Shown here: piece after piece, positions 1 through 10,042 of the stretch
Layout of the letters: each line of letters begins with the position of its first letter
How positions within the stretch are numbered: the first letter of the stretch is position 1
Source of the DNA: Mya arenaria
Lineage: Eukaryota; Mollusca; Bivalvia; Myida; Myidae
Direction of reading: 5' to 3'
Length of the DNA: 64,000 bases
NCBI RefSeq assembly: GCF_026914265.1
Contig: NC_069134.1
Location: 8,053,758 to 8,117,757 of the forward strand
The notes under the pieces: model-generated
What the model was told of the DNA's origin: nothing
Seen by the model: the letters and a program-made list of their open reading frames with translations, nothing else
Databases searched by the model: none
Program-made: the position numbers and the translations under genes

Positions 1-844
1 AGACATCAAATCATGCGACCAAATGATATATCATCAATAAAGTTACATTTAAGCGTAATGAAGTTAATGTTGACAATTAAATAATGCAATAAATTTAGGT
101 ATATTCCGTGCAGTATAATAAATGTTTTCAAGTATTGCTTTCTTAGTTTTTTATACAGTTGACATTCAAGAATAAAATGAAATTCATCTTCAAGTAAATT
201 ACATGCAAGGCATTTTCTATCACAGTGTGGTATTGCTACTGGTTTGTGCCTGGTTTGACGCTTATTCTCGATAAAGCAGTCCTATATTTTACTATATTAA
301 CATTTGACAAATAAGATTGAAGTTTAAAATCTGCAAACAATATGTATGATCTAGCGCTAGTAAAAATCATTTAACTCGTCTATCCACGTTTGTAGAAATA
401 TATCAGTTATTCGTTGTATGACTGCAGACATAAATAAGTTAACATCTCAAACACCTTGGTACATCCAAACATAATTAAAGCCTAAAGTTTGTAGTAAATG
501 CCTCACCAAAAAGCCCATGATTGGAAATTTTGATTATCATCTAAATCACAATACATTTGACCATACACTATCCTAACGTATCTAATAGTCTCCATTTGAA
601 TAATTTTCATCCAATATCGTATTACACTTGTAGAACATTAAGCTAACAATGATGTTCTACCAAGCTCTCTATATACAAAATTGTTTTGAGTCTGTGTTCT
701 AACACATAATAAATCCTTACAAAAAATTAGGTGTACTCTTTCGAATTGTATACTTTTTTGCAATCCCCATATTTCCGAATTATAGCTTAAACTTGGAAAG
801 ACGAGTTTAGCAAACAAGTCTGACATATTCGGATCGCGAATCAT
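1..844 (-). pseudogene. Decayed C-terminal end of a non-LTR retrotransposon ORF2
   Basis: Reading the minus strand from 844 gives the C-terminal region that follows the reverse transcriptase in many invertebrate non-LTR elements. The segment at 844-640 contains FAKLVFPSLSYNSEIWGLQK and FERVHLIFCKDLLCVRTQTQ, and the reading carries on past a stop. A frame change near 470 restores a recognisable LGFNYVWMYQGV segment. At about 240-180 there is a zinc-knuckle-like CLACN...EDEFHF...EC motif. At least three stops or frame changes break it, so it is a dead fragment. The left edge of the window cuts it. It lies where the last exon of transporter A would be expected. The element family is not assigned more closely. 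Confidence 0.75.
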
Positions 845-1510
845 CGCAAAACAGTGAAATTGTTTATCTTGTTATTGTTTGTATTGTGTCAGCAGGTCCC
901 GTCAAAAATAAATCAACATTTTAGAAAGTGTAAATTTATGATAATTTATGATATGTTAAATGTATTGTTTTTATTCAATTTGACGTTTAAAAGTGAGTTC
1001 AAGTGGTTGATCTTTTCCCGCGTTATCGTGACGTCATTCGATAAACTTTTTCCGGTTACGGTCGGGTCGTTCTATATACATAATGGGTGAGAAAGGATTA
1101 CTGTTAGATTTTCTTAATTGAAATGAAGTATTTTTTAACAATTTTTTGCATTACGGATAAACATAATCCAAAAAGTTACATTAGAAATCAAAATCGTCGC
1201 CTATTTAGAGCGCCCATTATTTATTTTTTTCTAGTAAATGTCAATTCAAATCAATTACATTGAGCCTTAATGTACTGACCCCAAATCTATTACGCCCAAC
1301 TACTGACAAATATGCGCATACCATGTTCAAAGATTGTAAAGCAAGTCATCCAAATCAAAGTGTGACCCGACAACGCAAACGACACCGGACAGGTGATCTC
1401 TATGGGTCTGCCATGCTTCGCAGACGACACAAAAATTGGTATACAAATACAGAATTATCAAAATGCTACACGTGGATTAGACACTTCATAGTAATTAGGC
1501 AGATACGAAC
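845..1510. other. Non-coding stretch downstream of transporter A exon 7
   Basis: AT-rich sequence with no recognisable coding homology. I searched the minus strand for the expected last transporter exon (an LPETKDS-like segment as in paralogue B) and did not find it. The short open frames here look random. Confidence 0.5.
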
Positions 1511-4500
1511 CAGATAAGCCAGTTGAGGACCCAACATTGCCCCTGCTTGGCCGACCACACTTAGGGAACCAAAGGCAAGTGCCCTGAAATGTTTTTTTTT
1601 AAATATTTATGTGAAAAGCTACAGAAACAAGCTCAGAAGCCAAACGTTTAAGCGTAAACCCCAACATAAGTGATAATTAACTAAGGTTTAAAGGTGTTAT
1701 AGAAATATATTAGCTTATGTGCATATTCTCTACAGAAGCAGATTCACAAACCAAAGGTTTACGTTTTATATGTAAGTACAACTCTACCTGATGACAGTCG
1801 GATATAATTCCACAGTCATAGTTTGTGATGGGCCCCAGGCTGCCCCAATGCCCAACTGAGCGATCATTATAAAAACCCGAGTCAGGATGTCCTTGTAAGG
1901 GGCGTCTGGAATCAAAATCTAACAATATGTTGTTTCAAAGTTACTATGATACTACGAAAATAGTCACACACTGTATTCATATGAACGAACTATTAATAGT
2001 CTTATAAGAATGTCTATTAAATGCTCGTGATTTACAATTAAAATAGAAATTTATTTGGACAGAACCAGTGACAGCACATATTACTGCGACCAAACAATAA
2101 CACAAGATGGCGGTAACACGTCGTCCAAGTCTAGAAATAAATGATCGAAATACAACAACCAAAATTGAAACATGCCAGAGTATAGAAAACAAATAAAAAC
2201 ATTAAATCACTGAAGAAAAACGAAACAAGGGACGCACAAGTTCAATAATTGAAATTTAATAAAACATCGTTCATAAAAAAACATGTTGACTGGCAGTCGA
2301 CAATATGTTAGATACTATCCGCCAGGAAAAGTAATAAATACCTACTTGTTTTGTAATAAATTAGTTATAACAAGTGACGGGATTCCGATGACGCTGAACA
2401 ATGCAAAATTGAGATAGATATTCCCAGATAATGACTGTACGGCAAAGGCCAACCCATATGAAATCAATCCGAGACCAAGCCTGTAATATAATAACATATT
2501 TATACAAATTTTGCTTCATTGTACTATCGGTTACAATCTGGCAAATTGAATCAAAACTGGTAATCAAATCAAATAGTTAACATAGCTCTGTGGACCTTGA
2601 ACTTACCAGTTTATGGCAGCTAGCACTGTAATCCGGATAAGATATCTTGTTTTAAATAAATGTAGAAAAGAGTGCTTTTTGACGGATATTTCTGAATCTA
2701 TGTTATAGATCTTGATATCTCCAATTTCTTTCTTATTCAGTGTTGCAACGACTTGTACAATGCGCTTGGCCTTGTCCATCTGATCGTGGGCAATGTACCA
2801 ACGAAAGCTCTGTGGTATCCACCTAAAAAGAAGCTGAATTGAAATAACCTGAAAACCATGCTGAAAGTATATATCGGCCTTTGACCATGTGTGGCACCTT
2901 GGGCTATTATTTAAACTTAAACAGTGTGACATTGATGATACTTCGTTAATTGCCATGAAGGAACTACTTTTTCACTCTTGTAGCTGTGTAAAAAATCAAG
3001 GTCTTATGTCAGATGACTTCCCCGTGTTACAAGGCTGCCCACAGGGCCGGAAGTGCTCGCCGATTATGTACCTAGTGTTTATCGATGGGCTTATAAGGCA
3101 AATAGAACATAGTGGCTTGGGACTGTGTATTTATGGTCAAAACATGAGTTCACCAACTGCAGCAGATGACATGGTACTACTATCATTCTCGAAATCAGCC
3201 ATGGACCAAATGTTAGTCATCTGTTGCCAATATTCCAGGAAATGGAGATATTTTTATAACTCGGACAAATGCAAAGTCCTCGTGTTCAACGAAAAAGTAA
3301 GTCATCCACTTGACCGCTGTTTTGAACTTGGACCTGACAAGATCAACGAATGTGACAATTATACCCACCTTGGAGTTATAACGGGCAAAAATCTTTCATC
3401 GAAACAAGCAATGCGCGAAGCGTGTACTAAATTGCGTGGATCGTATTTGAATGTCCTAAACTCTGGGTTACATCCAAAAAAAAATGAACCCTCTGACATT
3501 GAGAACAATATATATTTCAGCAGTTCTCCCAAAGGCCCTATACGGGTGTGAGACATGGAACACCTACTCGTCGAGTGAAATATTACACCTGGAGCGTGCG
3601 CATAGATTTTGTTTAAAGCACATCCAACAAATGCCAAAATATGTCAATGTAAATTTTGCTCTTCTTACACTGGATGCGTTACCGATAGAAACATACATCG
3701 ATCATAAAAAGCTGCTCATGTTCGGCCAATTATGTCGTTTGCAGGATAACTACCTAGCGAAAGTTATTTTTATCCATCGTCTTGTTCGCTTTTCAAACGG
3801 CGAACAACAGCGCCTTGGTTTTATACAAGATATTGTGAGATTTTTAAACAAGTACGGGCTGCATAATGTTTTAGAACAATTTCTTATTTGCGGGACATTT
3901 CCTTCAAAGTTGACCTGGAAACATATACTGAAGAGAAACGTGCTTATATATGTGAAAACATCATTGTTAAACACTCTGGTGCCTGATAATGAATGGCTAT
4001 ATCCAAATATCATTGCGGATGGCCACTGTTCAAAACTCTGGACTGTTGCGAGGAACGAAAATAAAAGAACGATAATATGCACCACACTTCTTAAAGCTGC
4101 TGGACAGTTAATTTCAAAACACTTTGTAATGCGCTGCAGCCGATGTGGTTTGCTTACGGAGAATGCTACAGAACACGTACTATGCTTTTGCCCTGCTAAT
4201 GAGGCTAATAGAAAGCTAGTTTGGGGTGCGTTATGTGATTTAAGTCAAACGCTGTTCTTACAAATATTAAACATCAATAGCAACGAACAGTGTCAGTTCA
4301 TTTTGAAAATTTAAACTGACAACAACGTTAGAAGTCTTCGCCATTTGAACCTGGCAACTTCTTTGTGCAGATTACTAAGTTAACGCTGTGCCAATATCAT
4401 ACTTATTAGCCTGAGCTTAAATGTCTTAATTTTCGATTTTCGTTAAGACAACCTTGCCACTGGCTGTAATATAGAACTAGGCTTATTACGATATTGCAGT

Positions 4501-4552
4501 ATGTTATATGTTAGTTTGAATTTGAATTAGTACCGCTAAAAATTTCTTTACA

Positions 4553-4595
<43 letters not shown>

Positions 4596-4750
4596 AGCTA
4601 TTAATGTCATTGTATGTTGACAGTACTATTATCACTTTTGTATTATGTCATTTGTAAATGTTTATTGCAATAATCCATATACACACTGTTTTTAATTAAC
4701 CTTCTGTATATGTATATATGTTTTGCTCTCCAACCTGGAGGAATAAAAGA

Positions 4751-4844
<94 letters not shown>

Positions 4845-6229
4845 GATATCTATCTATCTATCTATCTATCTATTCAGTTTATTGATGAATTTATTTACTT
4901 ATATCTTGAGGATACTTTCGGCTTCTGAATAAGTACACGCAATTTGGACACCGTACTGGTTTCTACCGAGATAGATTCTTTAAGCTATCAGCTTATGAAT
5001 CAATCGAGGTCAAAAATGTAATTATAAACTTAGATGGCGAATATATGTAAAAGTTAGTTTGTATTTATTTTCAATATTTATATATTCTGAAAGTAAAATG
5101 GATAGTGCATTTTACCGACTAAAAAGCTAACCTAGAAAAAGATAAATAATTTCTCAATGCCTTAGTTCAGTACCGTGGTTATAAACAGTGAAATGTCATT
5201 ACCCTGCACAAGAAAGATTGCAGGTCCGAACTTTACATTATCTATAGTTTGACCTAATACTTGGGTCCGTGAAATTGCTTGAGACAGACGTAATCGCTTT
5301 AAATAAGTAATTATCTGTGTACATCACCACCAACAAAAGAGAAAAGGGACTCCTACGAGGGCACACATCAGTTGGATATATCTCCAATCCTTTATCAGCC
5401 AGGCACACAACGCAAACAGGCATTGTTCAATAGGCCAAGACGGAAATCCTGTAGCCCAAACCCTCCATCTTGTTAAAGTGTACTCCGAAATCAGCGCATA
5501 GTTTATGGTCAGAAAAAGGGAATATCCGATTCCAAGGAAAAATCTTGATGCTGCAAACATCGCCCAGTTAACAGAGAAGAAGCCGACCATGTTGAAAATA
5601 ACGATGACGATAATAGACGAATACAACGGCACTTTACGACCGATAAGATCCGCAACTTGTCCAGAGATAATATGGCCTAAAAGCTGTCCGGAAATTTCCA
5701 AACTTTGGATAAGTGCTGGCAAATAGTCACTACCACAAACTAATCCCCACTGCAACATAAATTAATTTAATATTTCATGTATATTTCAACACGTCCATGT
5801 CTAATAGATATGTTTAATCTTCTCGATTCATATAATTAAACTAAGGTGATACAATGGTATAATATGATAATTTAGTCATAAACAAACATAATCTTTTACT
5901 TCAGACAAAATCGTTTCATCCCTTTCAAATTGAAAATGTTCATACTTCAATGTCTCATTTCCGTCAATGGTGATGTCGCATGTTTTCGGTGGGCAAACAC
6001 TCGTTTCGTTTCTATAAAAAGCAGAAGTGTTCGACTCAAGACAGAGTTCCACGTCACTACACCACCATGACGGCGTTGCTGATATGATGATGATGATGCT
6101 GTTAAGACTAAGCGCCACAATCATCTGAATAAGGTGAAGCGTTATTGCTAGTCTCCACTGGAAACGGCCGCACCCGCCTAACTCCTCCAACAAGTCGTCT
6201 GGCGTTTTGTCTTGCTTAGGTTTTGTCAT
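1511..6229 (-). CDS. SLC22-like organic ion transporter A (exons 1-7; last exon not found)
   Basis: Predicted exons, in transcription order: 6229-5900, 5749-5331, 2822-2607, 2480-2346, 2130-2036, 1905-1788, 1583-1511. All joins are GT-AG, keep frame, and total 1386 bp (462 codons). The start is the ATG at 6229, giving MTKPKQDKTPDDLLEELGGC. Family features: an N-terminal membrane segment, a large cysteine-containing extracellular loop, the MFS loop GQVADLIGRK in exon 2, the SFRW segment in exon 3, LGRR in exon 5, and AAWGPSQTMTVELYPTVIR in exon 6. SLC22 proteins are 12-pass plasma-membrane carriers of organic cations, anions or carnitine; the substrate cannot be told from sequence. Exon lengths 135, 118 and 73 match paralogue B exactly. 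Exon 5 is 12 bp longer than in B and uses donor AATT|GTAAAT. The exon for TM12 and the C-terminus is missing from 1-1510, so the gene is either truncated or continues left of the window. Confidence 0.8.
4554..4594. repeat. (TA)n microsatellite
   Basis: About 20 uninterrupted TA units in the 3' untranslated part of the intron-2 retrotransposon. Confidence 0.95.
4749..4873. repeat. (TATC)n microsatellite
   Basis: About 30 TATC units with one TAGATATC interruption near 4843. It directly follows AATAAAAGA, so it is probably the tail of the preceding retrotransposon. Confidence 0.95.
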
Positions 6230-6621
6230 TTTCAATATTTTTCACTAGATTCCTAAATTTCCAGGAATGAAATTAATTTGTTCTGTTTTAAAAACAAGAT
6301 ACGATTTTGTAACAAACTAATGGGCATTCCTAATCAACTATAACTTACAATTCATACCACCGATGGTATGTTTATATTTGTTTAATACCTGTTGAAAAAG
6401 GAATGAGTGTGTTTTAAAAGTCTGGTCGTTTAACCCAAACTAAAATAGTCGCCATATAAACATTCAGTGTCAAGTACACAAGAAAGCTCACTAATCACTA
6501 TACCAGTTGATATCATCTTTAACACTGTTTTACGAAAGAGAATGAATCTCACCGTTGTTCCCAGCGAGTGCAAGTACATGCAACTGTTATTTGATGCATC
6601 ATCATTATTGAATATTCATGT
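6230..6621. other. Upstream region of transporter A
   Basis: About 390 bp between the transporter A start codon and the left target repeat of the Foldback-like element. No further coding sequence or clear promoter motif is visible. By position it should include the promoter and 5' UTR of transporter A. Confidence 0.4.
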
Positions 6622-6654
6622 TTATTGGGTAGCTGTGTGAAGTTAGCTAAACAT

Positions 6655-8025
6655 ACGACATTGGACATTGGACATTCAAAATCGAATGTTGTGCTGGCAC
6701 GACATTGGACATTGGACATTCAAAATCGAATGTTGTGCTGGCACGACATTGGACATTGGACATTCAAAAGTGAAAGTCGTGCTAGCACGACATTGGACAT
6801 TGGACATTCAAAATCGAATGTTGTGCTGGCACGACATTGGACATTGGACATTCAAAATCGAATGTTGTGCTGGCACGACATTGGACATTGGACATTCAAA
6901 AGTGAAAGTCGTGCTAGCACGACATTGGACATTGGACATTCAAAATCGAATGTTGTGTTGGCACGACATTGGACATTGGATATTCAAAATCGAATGTTGT
7001 GCTGGCACGACATTGGACATTGGACATTAAAAAGTGAAAGTCGTGCTAGCACGACATTGGACATTGGACATTCAAAATCGAATGTTGTGCTGGCACGACA
7101 TTGGACATTGGACATTCAAAAGTGAAAGTCGTGCTAGCACGACATTGGACATTGGACATTCAAAATCGAATGTTGTGCTGGCACGACATTGGACATTCAA
7201 AATCGAATGTTGTGCTGGCACGACATTGGACATTGGACATTCAAAAGTGAAAGTCGTGCTAGCACGACATTGGACATTCAAAATCGAATGTTGTGCTGGC
7301 ACGACATTGGACATTGGACATTCAAAAGTGAAAGTCGTGCTAGCACGACATTGGACATTGGACATTCAAAATCGAATGTTGTGCTGGCACGACATTGGAC
7401 ATTGGACATTCAAAAGTGAAAGTCGTGCTAGCACGACATTGGACATTGGACATTCAAAATCGAATGTTGTGCTGGCACGACATTGGACATTGGACATTCA
7501 AAAGTGAAAGTCGTGCTAGCACGACATTGGACATTGGACATTGAAAATCAATTGTTGTGCTGGCACGACATTGGACATTGGACATTCAAAATCGAATGTT
7601 GTGCTGGCACGACATTGGACATTGGACATTCAAAAGTGAAAGTCGTGCTAGCACGACATTGGACATTCAAAATCGAATGTTGTGCTGGCACGACATTGGA
7701 CATTGGACATTCAAAAGTGAAAGTCGTGCTAGCACGACATTGGACATTGGACATTCAAAATCGAATGTTGTGCTGGCACGACATTGGACATTGGACATTC
7801 AAAAGTGAAAGTCGTGCTAGCACGACATTGGACACAGGACATTCAAAATCGAATGTTGTGCTGGCACGACATTGGACATTCAAAATCGAATGTTGTGCTG
7901 GCACGACATTGGACATTGGACATTCAAAAGTGAAAGTCGTGCTAGCACGACATTGGACATTGGACATTGAAAATCGAATGTTGTGCTGGCACGACATTGG
8001 ACATTAGACATTCAAAATCGAATGT
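6655..8025 (+). repeat. 44-bp satellite, left arm
   Basis: Tandem array of two alternating 44-bp monomers. Both begin with three GACATTG-type heptamers. Type A continues CAAAATCGAATGTTGTGC; type B continues CAAAAGTGAAAGTCGTGC. Some monomers have lost one heptamer and are 37 bp. Where a type-B monomer meets the next one there is a perfect 16-bp palindrome, GTCGTGCTAGCACGAC. Confidence 0.95.
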
Positions 8026-8660
8026 TTTTACGTAAACACAAAAAAATATTGTCAATGAGTCGATAAAGTAACCTATTCCTGCCTGTCGACTTGTTTTTTT
8101 ATCGACTCAGTTAGTCGAACATGCTACGTCGTCTTCATTTGGTAAAGTTTATATGAAATAATTGTGTTCGATAAACCTTTTTGATGAGTCGACAGAATTA
8201 CACAAAGCGTTTTATAATCAATCGCATCGACATTAAAGAATTCAAAATGACGTCTTCATCACATACGACATAAGTTCTTATAGGTTTTACAGAATATACA
8301 ATTTATACATGTAAAATGTGACACCAGCGCCATTGGAAATGGCGTCTTGGGCAGAACTGACAATGGTTGAAAGGGTAGAAAGGAAACAAAGCGCAAATAA
8401 TTATATAAACCCAACAAATGTGCACTTCAGTATGTGTTTATCTACAGAGCTTTAGAATAATTATATTACATTAATGAATATGTCTGCATTTACATGGGAA
8501 TATGTATGTATATCAATCGAAAGGATTGTTTTAATACAACTCTCAATAACAATGTTGCGGACTTTCAAATACAAGTTTCTTTGTTAAATATGTGTTAGGT
8601 ACCTCAAATGTATAATATTGTCGGACATGGATGTGACTTAAGGCAACATACACACACAGC
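8026..8660. other. Unique centre of the Foldback-like element
   Basis: About 635 bp of AT-rich, non-repetitive sequence between the arms. No open frame resembles a transposase. It contains a 12-bp inverted pair, TGAGTCGATAAA (8056-8067) and its complement (8098-8109). Confidence 0.7.
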
Positions 8661-10015
8661 AATCGAATGTCCAATGTCCAATGTCGTGCCAGCACAACAT
8701 TCGATTTTGAATGTCCAATGTCCAATGTCGTGCCAGGACAACATTCGATTTTGAATGTCCAATGTCCAATGTCGTGCCAGCACAACATTCGATTTTGAAT
8801 GTCCAATGTCCAATGTCGTGCTAGCACAACATTCGATTTTGAATGTCCAATGTCCAATGTCGTGCCAGCACAACATTCGATTTTGAATGTCCAATGTCCA
8901 ATGTCGTGCCAGCACAACATTCGATTTTGAATGTCCAATGTCCAATGTCGTGCCAGCACAACATTCGATTTTGAATGTCCAATGTCGTGCCAGCACAACA
9001 TTCGATTTTGAATGTCCAATGTCCAATGTCGTGCTAGCACAACATTCGATTTTGAATGTCCAATGTCCAATGTCGTGCCAGCACAACATTCGATTTTGAA
9101 TGTCCAAAGTCCAATGTCGTGCTAGCACGACTTTCACTTTTTAATGTCCAATGTCCAATGTCGTGCCAGCACAACATTCGATTTTGAATGTCCAATGTCG
9201 TGCTAGCACGACTTTCACTTTTGAATGTCCAATGTCCAATGTCGTGCCAGCACAACATTCGATTTTGAATGTCCAATGTCGTGCTAGCACGACTTTCACT
9301 TTTGAATGTCCATTGTCGTGCCAGCACAACATTCGATTTTGAATGTCCAATGTCCAATGTCGTGTTAGCACGACTTTCACTTTTGAATGTCCAATGTCCA
9401 ATGTCGTGCCAGCACAACATTCGATTTTGAATGTCCAATGTCCAATGTCGTGCCAGCACAACATTCTATTTTGAATGTCCAATGTCCAATGTCGTGCTAG
9501 CACGACTTTCACTTTTGAATGTCCAATGTCCAATGTCGTGCCAGCACAACATTCGATTTTGAATGTCCAATGTCCAATGTCGTGCCAGCACAACATTCGA
9601 TTTTGAATGTCCAATGTCGTGCTAGCACGACTTTCACTTTTGAATGTCCAATGTCCAATGTCGTGCCAGCACAACATTCGATTTTGAATGTCCAATGTCC
9701 AATGTCGTGCTAGCACGACTTTCACTTTTGAATGTCCAATGTCCAATGTCGTGCCAGCACAACATTCGATTTTGAATGTCCAATGTCCAATGTCGTGCTA
9801 GCACGACTTTCACTTTTGAATGTCCAATGTCCAATGTCGTGCCAGCACAACATTCGATTTTGAATGTCCAATGTCCAATGTCGTGCCAGCACAACATTCG
9901 ATTTTCAATGTCCAATGTCGTGCTAGCACGACTTTCACTTTTGAATGTCCAATGTCCAATGTCGTGCCAGCACAACATTCGATTTTGAATGTCCAATGTC
10001 CAATGTCGTATGTTT
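8661..10015 (-). repeat. 44-bp satellite, right (inverted) arm
   Basis: The same A and B monomers as the left arm, reverse-complemented. The inner 450 bp or so (8661-9105) is type A only; type B monomers appear from about 9115 outward. The arms are therefore homologous but not mirror copies monomer by monomer. Confidence 0.95.
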
Positions 10016-10042
10016 AGCTAACTTCACACAGCTTTATTGGGT

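Larger units (their letters stand above)
2877..4873 (+). mobile_element. 5'-truncated non-LTR retrotransposon in intron 2 of transporter A, antisense
   Basis: The homology opens at 2877 with AFDHVWH (RT motif A). It continues with QGCPQGRKCSPIMYLVFIDG and the AADDM catalytic motif (motif C, around 3160-3175). Near 3477-3485 a run of A residues coincides with a frameshift. The second frame, ending at 4314, has ISAVLPKALYGCETW and a cysteine cluster RCSRCGLL...EHVLCFC typical of the region after the RT. A 3' untranslated part follows, containing a (TA)n run, and it ends in AATAAAAGA plus a TATC microsatellite. That tail structure suggests the microsatellite belongs to the element's 3' end. It is 5'-truncated and frameshifted, so not autonomous. 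A related but distinct copy sits inside paralogue B. Confidence 0.8.
6631..10033. mobile_element. Foldback-like element with satellite arms and 9-bp target duplication
   Basis: The element begins AGCTGTGTGAAGTTAGCTAA at 6631 and ends with its reverse complement at 10033. The direct repeat TTATTGGGT flanks it at 6622-6630 and 10034-10042. The two arms (about 6631-8025 and 8661-10033) hold the same 44-bp tandem repeat in opposite orientation, separated by about 635 bp of unique DNA. Long terminal inverted repeats built of tandem repeats together with a 9-bp duplication match what is known of Foldback elements, which are linked to the Mutator superfamily. No transposase frame is visible, so it would be non-autonomous. 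Monomer order differs between arms; the inner part of the right arm has only one monomer type. Confidence 0.8.

Noticed and set aside
1260..1517. 85-codon plus-strand frame
   Set aside because: Its end overlaps transporter A exon 7 on the other strand by a few bases. It has no recognisable domain.
1710..2192. Two minus-strand frames over transporter A exons 5 and 6
   Set aside because: They extend past the splice sites; at exon 6 the true reading is a different frame (AAWGPSQTMTVELYP). They are replaced by the exon model.
4710..4928. 72-codon frame rich in YLSI repeats
   Set aside because: It is the translation of the TATC microsatellite.
6625..9996. Open frames of up to 201 codons in the 44-bp arrays
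   Set aside because: They switch frame with each 44- or 37-bp monomer and appear on both strands. They are by-products of the satellite.
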